A DNA stretch of 64,000 nt from Desertivirga arenae. Its GTDB lineage: Bacteria; Bacteroidota; Bacteroidia; Sphingobacteriales; Sphingobacteriaceae. The position numbers were made by a program, and so were the translations under genes. Location: assembly GCF_017355785.1 (NCBI RefSeq), contig NZ_JAFEWE010000004.1, positions 62,001-126,000 of the forward strand, in the 5' to 3' direction. Positions 42,402 through 51,259 of this stretch are shown here, piece after piece (within the stretch, counting starts at the first letter, position 1; every line of letters begins with the position of its first letter). The notes under the pieces were generated by a model, which worked only from the letters and a program-made list of their open reading frames with translations, had not been told where the DNA came from and searched no databases.

Positions 42402-43289
42402 ATGACACAGTCACGCGAAGAACTAAACATTATCGGTGCGGCTATTGAAGACCGCTACATTTCGGCTGGGATAGTCGATTTTCAAACACGTAGAGTGATA
42501 GATCAAACATTACGTCGAAAGCGAGTAAACCCATCTGGTGAGGCTGATGAGATTATTGATGCATGGGCTGATTGCTTTCGTGAGGTTTTAGCTCATCGAA
42601 CGTCTGGTAATATCCGGATTGGAATTGGAATTCCAAATTTACTTGATTATGAAAGCGGCATTTATCTGGGTAACGACCCTAAGCGGTATGGCGGTCTTTA
42701 TAAGCTTAATTTGAAAGAAGTTTTGGGTGATAAATTGCTTCTGCCAAAAGAGCATATCAGAATAGGAAACGTAGATGCATGTTTTTTTCAGGGTGAGGTC
42801 TTTGCCGGAGCGGTGCGAGGATATCAAAAATCTTTTGGAATAACCTTAGGAGTAGGCTTAGGTACAGCAAGATATAAAGAAGGTATAGTGGAGGATGCTA
42901 ATCTATGGAAATCACCTTTTGGGGAGTCAATAGCAGAGGATTACTTATCACAACGATGGCTACTAAAACGCTTCCATGAACTAACTGGATTAGAAGTAGC
43001 TGATCTTGTAGAAATGAAAAGAAATGCTAACCAATATGTTGAACAGACCTTTATAGAGTTCGGAACCAACTTAGGAGAGTTTATTGCTGGAATAATACAC
43101 GACGAACGTCCTGAAGCTATATGTATCGGAGGACAGATGGAAAGCTCTAACCGTTTTTTCTTTGATATAGCAACAAATCACGTACAATCTATGGGATTTA
43201 AGACTCCTATTATTAAAGCCATCCTGGGAGAAAAGGCTTATGTAATTGGCACAGCTTCGTTATGGAGTACAGAAGTACTGCACTCTTAG
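42402..43289 (+). CDS. ROK-like (ASKHA-fold) protein, atypical phosphate-1 motif
   Basis: 295 aa. The overall order resembles ROK-family sugar kinases/regulators: an N-terminal strand pair, RIGIGIPNLLDYESGIYLGN (ROK substrate region), NVDACFFQGEVFAGAVRG, ITLGVGLGTARYKEG (phosphate-2-like), then ICIGGQMESSNRFFFDI near the end. The usual N-terminal DxGGTxT phosphate-1 motif is absent: IIGAAIEDRYISAG occupies that place. Catalysis is therefore doubtful and a sensing role possible. There is no HTH domain. A hairpin terminator follows at 43446-43470. Confidence 0.7.
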   Translation: MTQSREELNIIGAAIEDRYISAGIVDFQTRRVIDQTLRRKRVNPSGEADEIIDAWADCFREVLAHRTSGNIRIGIGIPNLLDYESGIYLGNDPKRYGGLYKLNLKEVLGDKLLLPKEHIRIGNVDACFFQGEVFAGAVRGYQKSFGITLGVGLGTARYKEGIVEDANLWKSPFGESIAEDYLSQRWLLKRFHELTGLEVADLVEMKRNANQYVEQTFIEFGTNLGEFIAGIIHDERPEAICIGGQMESSNRFFFDIATNHVQSMGFKTPIIKAILGEKAYVIGTASLWSTEVLHS

Positions 43290-43599
43290 TTTTCGATGCA
43301 TACGAACCGAAGCAGGAGTACTAAAAGCAGGACACAATATGCCTTCTAAAGAGGATTTGAAAAGAAATTCGCAAGTATAATCCGTGTCATGGCACGGTTC
43401 TGGCATATGGGAGTACATCACTTACATATACCTATGAAACACTTAAGAGCTGGGGTCCATCCCCGGCTCTTTCCTTATAATCTAACTAGGATGCATGTTT
43501 CACGTTGTAATAAAGCAGTTACCCCCGTAGCCATTGGGAAATTACCCTTTTCTTTGCACGTTCTTTGAGAGAATGCTAACCGTTTTCGACCATAAATTT
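43290..43599 (+). other. Intergenic region after the ROK-like gene
   Basis: 310 bp before the receptor gene. Besides the terminator at 43446-43470 it holds a short hairpin (CCGTG at 43382-43386 with CACGG at 43393-43397) and a 13-codon ATG frame at 43339-43380 that I do not regard as a gene. Near the receptor start the sequence is T-rich with TTCTTTG repeats but no perfect TAnnTTTG. Confidence 0.5.
43446..43470 (+). terminator. Terminator of the ROK-like gene
   Basis: AGAGCTGGGG and CCCCGGCTCT (43446-43455, 43461-43470) pair over 10 bp with one G-T, loop TCCAT, followed by TTTCCTTAT. Confidence 0.75.
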
Positions 43600-46095
43600 A
43601 TGAATAGCTATAAATCTAATAAAGCTCTTTTGGTATTCCTAATTGCCTTTTTTTCAGCCTTGTTGCCTGCTACAGCGCAAACAGGATCAGAAGGAAGCAT
43701 AAGAGGAAAAGTAGTAGAGGCCAATACAAGCAAACCCGTTGATTTTGCTTCTGTAGTAGTAGTGGATCCTGAAAGTGGAAAAACTGTCAAATCGACAAGG
43801 TCAGGAACAGATGGTGATTTTGTTTTTAGCAATCTACCTTTAGGAAACTATACCCTCAAGATAAGTTTTGTGGGTTTTAACCCTTTCAGTCGCACTGGTT
43901 TAGTATTGTCTCAAACTACTCCTCTAATTAATCTCGGCGCGATTCAGCTTAGCCAGGGAAAAGCTAATGTGTTGAAAGAAGTGGTTGTTCAGGCGCAGCG
44001 AAGCAATATGCAATTAGGTATTGATCGCAAAGTCTTCAATGTAGAGCAAAGTCTTGTTAGTGAAGGAGGATCAGCTACAGACCTTTTAGCCAACGTACCT
44101 ACTGTTGCTGTAGATATTGATGGTAATGTAAGTTTACGCGGTTCTGGAAGTGTACGGGTATTAATTGATGGAAAGCCTTCCGCCATTGGGGGAGGTGATA
44201 TAGCAACAGTCCTGCAATCGCTGCCAGCTAGCTCAATTGAGAACATCGAACTTATTACAAACCCTTCTGCCAAGTATGATCCCGAGGGGCAGACCGGAAT
44301 TATAAATATTGTATTAAAGAAAAATAAAAAGGTGGGCATCAATGGTGCAGTCTCCCTTTCTGCGGGTAACCGGGACAATTACAATGTTAATGCTAATTTG
44401 AGTTATCGCGATCGAAATGTAAACGTTTATGGCAATTACAGTTTTCGGTACGGCACTCGAATAGGAGCTGGGTACAATAACACGCTGTTTTTTAACAACA
44501 ATAGCGCTATTAATAATAGCCTGGATGGCAAAAGGCAGAACACAGGAAATACTGCTAAGGCAGGAATAGACTATTATATCAATGATAAAACAACGATAGG
44601 CTTTTCCGGAAACATTAATGTGAGAAACGGAGATAGGGATGAGGATATCAACTATTTCTATAGGAACTTTAACAACGGCAGGGATAGCACAAGTTTTAGA
44701 ACATCACAGGAAGACGATAAAGATACCGGATACGATTTGAATCTGGATTTTAGCCGGAAATTCAAACGTCAGGGCGAGGAGTTGACTGCAAACATGAGCC
44801 TAGGAAGAAGTAGCGAGGATGAGTTTCAGAGCCTGGAACAGAATTTTTTTGCGGCAAACGGCACTCCATTGGCAAGTCGTTTAGACAGGCGAACGAACGA
44901 CGGAGATGAGCTTGCTAAGAATTATAATATTCAGGTTGACTATACTATACCACTTACCAAGACTCAAAAGTTGGAAACAGGCTATAGAACGACAATACGC
45001 CGTGAAGATGCATCCCAGCTTTCCAGAACGTTCAACGTCTTCACGAATAGCTACCGAACTGATTATACTCAAACCAACGATTTTTCTCTGGAAGATATAG
45101 TCCATGCTACATATGGAAGCTACCAAAATCAGATTACAGAAAGATTTGGGTTCCAGGTAGGTCTTCGTGCAGAACAAGCTTATCTCAATACTACCTATGA
45201 GGGCGTAGATACTACAACCTTTCAAAAAACATCCCAACCTGGAAACCTAAAGTACTTTAGAATATATCCCAGTGTCTTTTTAACACAAAAATTAGGCGGG
45301 GGAAATCAGCTTCAGTTAAGTTATACCCGCAGAGTTAACAGGCCGCGGGGATGGCAGGTAAATCCTTTTCGTGACCTTTCTGATCCTAATAATATTCGTG
45401 TTGGAAACCCAAATCTTCGGCCAGAGGATATTCATTCTTTTGAGTTAAGTTATATGAGATCTTTTGGTGCATTTACCCTTACTTCCTCGGCTTTCGCCCG
45501 GCAGGTGAATGATGTTGTAGAGGGGGTTCAAAGTTCTATCGATAGCGCAACTACACTCACTCAATTTATAAACCTTACCAGAAATAGGGCAGCGGGACTT
45601 GAACTGATTGGTCGAATTGAATTCTCCAAGGGATTTAATATAACGGCAAACGCTAATCTTTTCTATAATAAATTCTTTGGTAGTCCGGAGAATAATATAC
45701 AACCAAACAGCGGTTTAAACTGGAACTCCAACATCATCAGTAATTTTCAATTATCCAAGGTTCTGTCAGGTCAGATTAATGCTAACTATGATGCACCTCG
45801 TGTAACTGCGCAGGGAAAAAGTAAGGCGATGTGGGGAACCGACGCGGCCTTACGTCTTGACATTATGAATAAAAAGGGCAGTCTCTCCTTTAATATGAGG
45901 GATGTATTTAATACAAGAAAATGGGGTTTCTTAACGGATACCTATTTGTTCTCGCGAGAATCTCAAAGAAGGATGCAGGGAAGAATGGCTACGCTCACAT
46001 TTAGCTACCGCTTCGGTAAGTCCGACTTACCGCAGAAGAAGAAATCTGATAGAAGTAATAACCAGGATCAGTTCCAGGACGAGGGTGGTTTTTAA
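43600..46095 (+). CDS. TonB-dependent receptor-like outer-membrane beta-barrel protein
   Basis: 831 aa. Signal peptide ~1-28 (ALLPATAQTG), a carboxypeptidase-regulatory-like domain (~30-115; GSIRGKVVEANTSKPVDFAS, GNYTLKISFVGF), a plug-like domain (~125-225; LLANVPTVAVDIDGNVSLRG, RVLIDGKPSAIGG, IENIELITNPSAKYDPEG) and a large beta-barrel (~235-800) of the outer-membrane protein beta-barrel family with YTRRVNRPRGWQVNPF and GNPNLRPEDIHSFELSYM. No TonB box could be assigned. The start at 43600 gives the signal peptide directly. It has no SusD partner, so a role in nutrient uptake is uncertain. Confidence 0.92.
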   Translation: MNSYKSNKALLVFLIAFFSALLPATAQTGSEGSIRGKVVEANTSKPVDFASVVVVDPESGKTVKSTRSGTDGDFVFSNLPLGNYTLKISFVGFNPFSRTGLVLSQTTPLINLGAIQLSQGKANVLKEVVVQAQRSNMQLGIDRKVFNVEQSLVSEGGSATDLLANVPTVAVDIDGNVSLRGSGSVRVLIDGKPSAIGGGDIATVLQSLPASSIENIELITNPSAKYDPEGQTGIINIVLKKNKKVGINGAVSLSAGNRDNYNVNANLSYRDRNVNVYGNYSFRYGTRIGAGYNNTLFFNNNSAINNSLDGKRQNTGNTAKAGIDYYINDKTTIGFSGNINVRNGDRDEDINYFYRNFNNGRDSTSFRTSQEDDKDTGYDLNLDFSRKFKRQGEELTANMSLGRSSEDEFQSLEQNFFAANGTPLASRLDRRTNDGDELAKNYNIQVDYTIPLTKTQKLETGYRTTIRREDASQLSRTFNVFTNSYRTDYTQTNDFSLEDIVHATYGSYQNQITERFGFQVGLRAEQAYLNTTYEGVDTTTFQKTSQPGNLKYFRIYPSVFLTQKLGGGNQLQLSYTRRVNRPRGWQVNPFRDLSDPNNIRVGNPNLRPEDIHSFELSYMRSFGAFTLTSSAFARQVNDVVEGVQSSIDSATTLTQFINLTRNRAAGLELIGRIEFSKGFNITANANLFYNKFFGSPENNIQPNSGLNWNSNIISNFQLSKVLSGQINANYDAPRVTAQGKSKAMWGTDAALRLDIMNKKGSLSFNMRDVFNTRKWGFLTDTYLFSRESQRRMQGRMATLTFSYRFGKSDLPQKKKSDRSNNQDQFQDEGGF

Positions 46096-46104
46096 CGATT
46101 AAAT

Positions 46105-47796
46105 CTATCCCATATCTGCCAGTTCAACCAAAGCCTGGTGTAGCTGACTAACGGCCATGGCTCCTTCTCCAACAGCAGATGCTACGCGCTTTGTTGAACC
46201 AGACCGTACGTCTCCAACAGCAAAAACTGCAGGAATGCTTGTCTCTAACATCATCGGGGCCCGCTGCAATGTCCATGACTCCGATTCTGCAGCTGCCTGG
46301 CCAGTAACACCAAATCCCTTTTTATCAAGTAATAAACAGCGGTTGATAAAACTAGTGTTAGGCAAAGCTCCTATCATCAGAAAGAGATGCCGGATAGATT
46401 TACTCTCGGTTTCTCCTGTTTGATTGTTCTTCCATGTCACCTCTTCAAGGGACTGTTCGCCCCGAAGTTCTGTAACTTCAGTGTATGGGTGAATTGAAAT
46501 TCTCCCGGACGCTTTAATGCGCTGAATAAGATAATCAGACATGGTTGCCTCCAGGCCTTCTCTCCGGATAAGAATATGAACATGGCTGGCAAAGCGGGTA
46601 AGAAATACGGCGGCCTGACCTGCAGAGTTTCCCCCGCCAATAACAATAATCTCTTCGTCTTTACAAATATCACCCTCCATTGCTGTAGCTGCATAATAAA
46701 TTCCGGCTCCTTCAAAACGCTCTTCCTCGGGTAAATTTAATTTGCTATAACGTGCACCAGAAGCTATAATAATAGCACGGCTCTGGATTCGGCAATGATG
46801 GTCAAGCGAAAGTTTGTAGGGTCTCGTACTGCAATCAATATTCTCAACAACATAAGGTAGAGCAATGGTGGCCCCAAACTTATGCGCCTGCACCTGAGCG
46901 CGCCCTGACAAGTCTTCTCCAGAAATACCTAATGGGAAGCCCAGATAATTCTCAATTTTGGAACTTGTTCCAGCTTGGCCGCCGGGCGCTTCACACTCAA
47001 TTAACACAGTGCTCAAGCCCTCACTTGCTGCATATACCGCTGCGGACAAGCCGGCAGGCCCAGCACCTATAATAGCTACATCGTATATATGATCTTCTTT
47101 AATTTCCTCCGATAATCCAAGTGCTTGAGCCAGTTTCAAATTGCCTGGTCTTTTCAAAAGCTCATTGCGATTATATAGAAATACAGAAGGGAGGTCTTCT
47201 TCTTTAATATCATACTTTTCTATGTAAGTCGTCGCCAGGGGATCCGTGTATTCTATAATTTCCAGTGGATAACCATTGCCTTTGAGAAATCGCTCTATCC
47301 TTAAAAGATCAGCAGAATGGTTTGAGGTGATAATGGTAACAGATGCCTGATTATGAGCAATTAATCCGCGTCTTCTTAAAATGATAGCCTGAAGAATAGT
47401 TTCGCTTAGATCTGATTCGGCTGCTATTAGTTTTCTAAACTGCTCCCTGCTAATTCTAAGTACTATTCCATCAGCGCCCATTCGGCCCCCTACCAGTATT
47501 TCCCTTCCATTAACCAGGTCTAGTTCTCCAGTAAATTCGTTCTTTTCATGAACCGTAATTACCCGTGTTCCATCTTTAACATGTTCGTAAATTTCAATAC
47601 AACCACTAAGTACAATTACAAAATCTACACTTCTTTCACCCCGGTCAAAAAGAATGGTGCCTTTTGAATAGGTATGTATTGTTCCAAAAGGCTTGGCCCT
47701 TTCAACCTGATCATCTCTTAATACAGGAAAGGTTTGACTCTGTCTATTGTATGGATCGCTTGGGTTTGTAGCAGGGATAAGAGGATTAGAAGACAT
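46105..47796 (-). CDS. Cyclic-nucleotide-binding / thioredoxin-reductase-like fusion without CxxC
   Basis: 563 aa. Residues ~25-145 are a Crp-like cyclic-nucleotide-binding domain (GTILFDRGERSVDFVIVLSG, FTGELDLVNGREILVGGRM) without an HTH. Residues ~150-230 look like a thioredoxin/glutaredoxin fold (VTIITSNHSADLLRIERFL, DLPSVFLYNRNELLKRPGNL) with no cysteines in the active-site position. From ~235 a TrxB-like flavoprotein follows: FAD site IIGAGPAGLSAAVYAASEG, NAD site VIGGGNSAGQAAVFL, terminal FAVGDVRSG. Where TrxB has CATC, this reads AATA, so the redox disulfide is missing. Similar fusions exist in other phyla; physiological electron acceptor unknown. Divergent from a pirin gene. Confidence 0.92.
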   Translation of the reverse strand: MSSNPLIPATNPSDPYNRQSQTFPVLRDDQVERAKPFGTIHTYSKGTILFDRGERSVDFVIVLSGCIEIYEHVKDGTRVITVHEKNEFTGELDLVNGREILVGGRMGADGIVLRISREQFRKLIAAESDLSETILQAIILRRRGLIAHNQASVTIITSNHSADLLRIERFLKGNGYPLEIIEYTDPLATTYIEKYDIKEEDLPSVFLYNRNELLKRPGNLKLAQALGLSEEIKEDHIYDVAIIGAGPAGLSAAVYAASEGLSTVLIECEAPGGQAGTSSKIENYLGFPLGISGEDLSGRAQVQAHKFGATIALPYVVENIDCSTRPYKLSLDHHCRIQSRAIIIASGARYSKLNLPEEERFEGAGIYYAATAMEGDICKDEEIIVIGGGNSAGQAAVFLTRFASHVHILIRREGLEATMSDYLIQRIKASGRISIHPYTEVTELRGEQSLEEVTWKNNQTGETESKSIRHLFLMIGALPNTSFINRCLLLDKKGFGVTGQAAAESESWTLQRAPMMLETSIPAVFAVGDVRSGSTKRVASAVGEGAMAVSQLHQALVELADMG

Positions 47797-47904
47797 ATGT
47801 TAAAAAATGATACTAATTCTTTTAAACACCAGTAGATGCAAAGAGTTCTCGTTCTGAAAATATTACGAGGGCCCTAGGAATTTATCTGAAGTCTAACAAT
47901 TCAC

Positions 47905-47918
47905 TTGACATTTGTCAA
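47905..47918. promoter_or_regulatory. FNR/CRP-type palindrome TTGAC-N4-GTCAA
   Basis: The perfect 14-bp palindrome TTGACATTTGTCAA lies in the 206-bp region between the reductase fusion (minus) and the pirin gene (plus), 85 bp upstream of the pirin start. Half-site spacing matches Crp/Fnr-family operators (compare TTGAT-N4-ATCAA). A Crp/Fnr regulator is encoded at 53634-54224. Which gene it controls is unknown. Confidence 0.5.
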
Positions 47919-48002
47919 TAGTCTTTCTTAGCATACCTCATGGTAAAGATGGTTGCCGGGAAGCAACTTTGTGGTATACAAAACAACAAAACATAGGAAG
48001 CC

Positions 48003-48872
48003 ATGGAAAAAAGAATTGCAGCCGTTTACGGCGGAACAGATGCTCTGGTAGGAGAATTAAAGGTTAATCGCGTGTTACCTAATCGATATATCCATGCTGT
48101 TGGCCCCTTTGTATTTCTCGATCATATTTATCCCTATAATCAATATCCTACAACACCTTCTCCCAATGATGGAAAATTTGCTCATCCACACCGTGGAATA
48201 GCAACCTTCAGTTATCTTTTTAATGGAGAGTTGGAGCATTTCGACAGCGCAGGCAATCATGGAATTGTTAAAGCAGGGGGGGCACAATGGATGAAAGCAG
48301 GCAACGGAGTTATTCACGATGAAGGCTTTACACCGGAGTTTCAGCAAAAAGGAGGCGTCTTTCATGGCTTACAGTTCTGGATAAACCTTCCTTCTGAAAA
48401 TAAAGCTGAAGATCCCGCTTACTTTGGTTTACAGTCGGAAGATGTGCCTGAGCTGAGTATTACAGGTGGGACAATAAGAGTAATTATAGGAGAATTTGAA
48501 GGCAAAAGCTCTCCAGTTCAAACCTATACTCCACACTTTATCTACCATATTCAACTAGATCCTCAGTCAGAGTATATTTTTGGAGCTGAAATGGGTTTAG
48601 AGTACGCTATTTTTCTTCCAGCAGAAGGGATTTCAGTGAACAGCCAGGTATTTGCAAAAAGTGAGTTGCTCGCATTTGAGGAAGCTGGTGATGAAATTCA
48701 TTTGGCTAATAAAGGTTCCGGGAAGGGGCACATTATCCTATTTGGCGGCGCTCCATACGAGGAACCAATCGTAGCTGAAGGGCCTTTTGTTATGAATACC
48801 CGCGGCGAAATTGCTGAAGCTTATAGCGGTTTTTTCAACGGCCACTACGGAAAGATTGACTACAATAAATAA
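48003..48872 (+). CDS. Pirin family protein
   Basis: 289-aa bicupin. The metal site is seen in FAHPHRGIATFSYLFNGELEH (two His, spaced as in pirins) and GNGVIHDEGF (His and Glu). The C-terminal cupin (~175-270) is intact, ending GGAPYEEPIVAEGPFVMN, a pirin signature. Some bacterial pirins are quercetinases or redox sensors; no specific activity can be read here. The divergent reductase fusion and the FNR-like palindrome hint at redox-linked regulation. Confidence 0.93.
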   Translation: MEKRIAAVYGGTDALVGELKVNRVLPNRYIHAVGPFVFLDHIYPYNQYPTTPSPNDGKFAHPHRGIATFSYLFNGELEHFDSAGNHGIVKAGGAQWMKAGNGVIHDEGFTPEFQQKGGVFHGLQFWINLPSENKAEDPAYFGLQSEDVPELSITGGTIRVIIGEFEGKSSPVQTYTPHFIYHIQLDPQSEYIFGAEMGLEYAIFLPAEGISVNSQVFAKSELLAFEEAGDEIHLANKGSGKGHIILFGGAPYEEPIVAEGPFVMNTRGEIAEAYSGFFNGHYGKIDYNK

Positions 48873-48983
48873 ACTAAACACGTATGTTAGGATGAAATCT
48901 GCAAACCTCAGCGTTTTTGCTTAAAACTTATTCTGCTATACTATTGTTCGGCAGGGAGATGCAACAAACAGACAAATTGATCT

Positions 48984-51041
48984 ATGAGCTTACCTCTATC
49001 CTCGTTTTTTAACAGGGACCTTAGCTGGCTTTCTTTCAATGAACGTATTTTACTCGAAGCGGCGAAGGAATATATCCCTTTATTGGAACGGCTAAAATTT
49101 TTGTCGATCTATTCAAGCAACCTGGATGAATTTTACCGCGTTCGTATGCCCGCTGTTCGCGCTTTAAGCAAGATTAATAAAAAGAAAGCTTCAAGGGATG
49201 AGTTGCTGGTTTTGCCCGATGTTATAGATACTATTAATGAAACGATTACAATTCAGCAGCGTTTCTATGGGGAAATATTAGAAAGGATCATTCCACGCTT
49301 AAATGAGGATGGAATAGAGCTTATCTATAAACAAGGATTACCTGATGAAGTTGCAACACGGGCAGAGGACTATTTTTTCACTCATCTTCTTGCTTTCCTT
49401 CAAATTGTACCAATAAGCGAAAGTGAATCTTTTTTTCCAGAGAATAACAAGCTCTATCAGCTTGCCATTACACTGGACGGGTCGAATGAGGAGAAAGCAT
49501 TCATCATAGTTATCCCATCTGAAAATGTTCCCCGTTTTTGGTACCTGTCTTCGGGGGAGAAACATTATGTTGTTTTTATTGATGATATAATCAGGTATAA
49601 TCTTTCGAAACTCCCAGGATTTGAGCATCTTAAGGAAGTGTATTCATTTAAAGTTACACGTGATGCCGAATTAGATATTGCAGATGAATACGAAGGTGAT
49701 CTGGCTGAGAAAATTGAAAAGCAAATTGAGAAAAGGGATTATGGTTTTGCAACCCGCCTGCTATACGATGCTTCGATTCCTGCTAAAAGCCTGAATATCC
49801 TCGTAGAATTTTTAAGGTTTGAAAAAGCTACCCTTGTTGAAGGAGGCAGATACCACAATTTGAAAGACTTGTCATCCTTCCCGGTAAAAAACAGCAAGCT
49901 GTCTTTTAATAAATGGCCTGCAGTTCCTTTTGTTGTCGACTCAGGAAAACTGCTTCTGGACATGATTGCAGGAAAAGATATCCTAATTAACGCTCCTTTT
50001 CAATCTTACGATAATGTAGTAAGATTTTTCAATGAGGCGGCTGCTGATCCCTCAGTGGATAATATCTATATCACCGTTTATCGTCTTGCTACGGACTCAA
50101 GAATTGCGAATGCTTTGATTACAGCGGCTAAAAATGGGAAGAAGGTTTCAGTATTTGTGGAGTTGAAAGCACGGTTCGATGAAGCCAATAATATTAAGTG
50201 GTCAAAGAAAATGAAAGCTGCGGGGATAAAGATCATTTATAGCATCCCTTCATTAAAAGTACATGCTAAAATTGCTCTCGTTACCAGAAGAAATGGCAGG
50301 AATGTTGGAATCTTCTCCACTGGTAACTTCAATGAAGTAACCGCAAATTTTTATACTGATCATATCCTGCTTACCTCTAATTCTGATATGCTTACCGAGG
50401 TAGAGAAACTTTTTCTTTTCCTTGAGAAGCGAAGAAAGCCGGAAGCTGAAGATTTCATTGACTTCAGGCATTTGATGGTGGCTCAATTTAATTTGCAGGA
50501 ACGTTTTCTTCAACTAATTGACCGGGAAATACACCATGCAAAGCAGGGTCTGGAGGCCCAGATCATGATCAAGCTGAATAATCTAGAAGAAGAGAAGCTT
50601 ATCGCGAGGCTTTATCAAGCCTCTCAGGCAGGGGTCAAAGTTATTTTGATCGTTCGAGGAATATGCCGTTTAATTCCGGGCCTTCCCGGGCTAAGTGAAA
50701 ATATTTCAGTCAGGAGGATTATTGACAGGTATTTGGAACACGGCCGTATCTTTGTCTTTGCTAATAACGGTCATACCGAAATTTATATGGGGTCGGCAGA
50801 TTGGATGTATAGGAATATCTATAGAAGAATAGAGGTTTGCTTCCCATTGTACGACGAGGATATTAAGCAAACAGTTCGGCGATTATTGAATTTTCAATTA
50901 AGAGACAATATGCAAGCTGTTGAAATAGACGCACACGGTCGAAATCTTACTTTGGACAGGGGTACGGAGCCCCTAAGTTCGCAGTACGAAATCTACGAAT
51001 ACCTGAAGCAGAGCGCATCTCAATTTTCTACGTCATCTTGA
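48984..51041 (+). CDS. ppk1: Polyphosphate kinase 1
   Basis: 685-aa enzyme making inorganic polyphosphate from ATP. FFNRDLSWLSFNERIL at the N-terminus and YSSNLDEFYRVRMPA are family hallmarks. The phospholipase-D-like core holds the autophosphorylated His in IPSLKVHAKIAL and a later GHTEIYMGSADWMYRN with the second catalytic region. The start ATG at 48984 fits the family. Single gene; downstream is a structured intergenic element and a GAF protein gene. Confidence 0.97.
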   Translation: MSLPLSSFFNRDLSWLSFNERILLEAAKEYIPLLERLKFLSIYSSNLDEFYRVRMPAVRALSKINKKKASRDELLVLPDVIDTINETITIQQRFYGEILERIIPRLNEDGIELIYKQGLPDEVATRAEDYFFTHLLAFLQIVPISESESFFPENNKLYQLAITLDGSNEEKAFIIVIPSENVPRFWYLSSGEKHYVVFIDDIIRYNLSKLPGFEHLKEVYSFKVTRDAELDIADEYEGDLAEKIEKQIEKRDYGFATRLLYDASIPAKSLNILVEFLRFEKATLVEGGRYHNLKDLSSFPVKNSKLSFNKWPAVPFVVDSGKLLLDMIAGKDILINAPFQSYDNVVRFFNEAAADPSVDNIYITVYRLATDSRIANALITAAKNGKKVSVFVELKARFDEANNIKWSKKMKAAGIKIIYSIPSLKVHAKIALVTRRNGRNVGIFSTGNFNEVTANFYTDHILLTSNSDMLTEVEKLFLFLEKRRKPEAEDFIDFRHLMVAQFNLQERFLQLIDREIHHAKQGLEAQIMIKLNNLEEEKLIARLYQASQAGVKVILIVRGICRLIPGLPGLSENISVRRIIDRYLEHGRIFVFANNGHTEIYMGSADWMYRNIYRRIEVCFPLYDEDIKQTVRRLLNFQLRDNMQAVEIDAHGRNLTLDRGTEPLSSQYEIYEYLKQSASQFSTSS

Positions 51042-51060
51042 CTTATATCAATGTCAATTT

Positions 51061-51122
51061 TTGATCTGTGGTAACCTTTTCAATTCGTGTTAAAACGAAA
51101 TTTGTAAGCAAACACAGATCAA
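51061..51122. repeat. Structured intergenic element (10-bp inverted repeat enclosing an inner hairpin)
   Basis: TTGATCTGTG (51061-51070) and CACAGATCAA (51113-51122) are perfect inverses. Inside them ATTCGT and ACGAA(A)T (about 51082-51103) can form a second hairpin. The element begins 19 bp after the ppk1 stop and lacks a T-run, so it does not look like a plain terminator; it could be a small RNA domain, an mRNA-stabilising stem or a repeat family member. Confidence 0.5.
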
Positions 51123-51123
51123 T

Positions 51124-51252
51124 ATGAAACTCCTTACTCATATAATAGCATGGTATTTACGGGATGTCAGTCCATTACAGGTTTCTGCATCTATTTGCTT
51201 AAGTATTACGTATGTAAAGGCTGCAATCAGCATATTTGTAAATAATAATTGA
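51124..51252 (+). CDS. Possible 42-aa hydrophobic peptide
   Basis: ATG at 51124 to stop at 51250-51252, directly after the structured element and 7 bp before the GAF gene. The peptide begins MKLLTHIIAWYLRDVSP and has a mildly hydrophobic middle. No homologue is recognised and no ribosome-binding site is apparent, so this may be chance; the position makes it worth a mention. Confidence 0.2.
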   Translation: MKLLTHIIAWYLRDVSPLQVSASICLSITYVKAAISIFVNNN

Positions 51253-51259
51253 TGCTTTT

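Noticed and set aside
43339-43380. 13-codon frame MPSKEDLKRNSQV
   Set aside because: Too short, no conservation evidence; may be a chance frame in an intergenic region.
43382-43397. Hairpin as a small RNA or terminator
   Set aside because: Only 5-6 bp with no T-run; too weak to call.
43534-43599. Upstream start for the TonB receptor-like protein
   Set aside because: Adds 22 residues before a complete signal peptide that begins at 43600.
46105-47796. Possible genuine thioredoxin reductase
   Set aside because: No CxxC in the TrxB position, so the classical activity is not supported.
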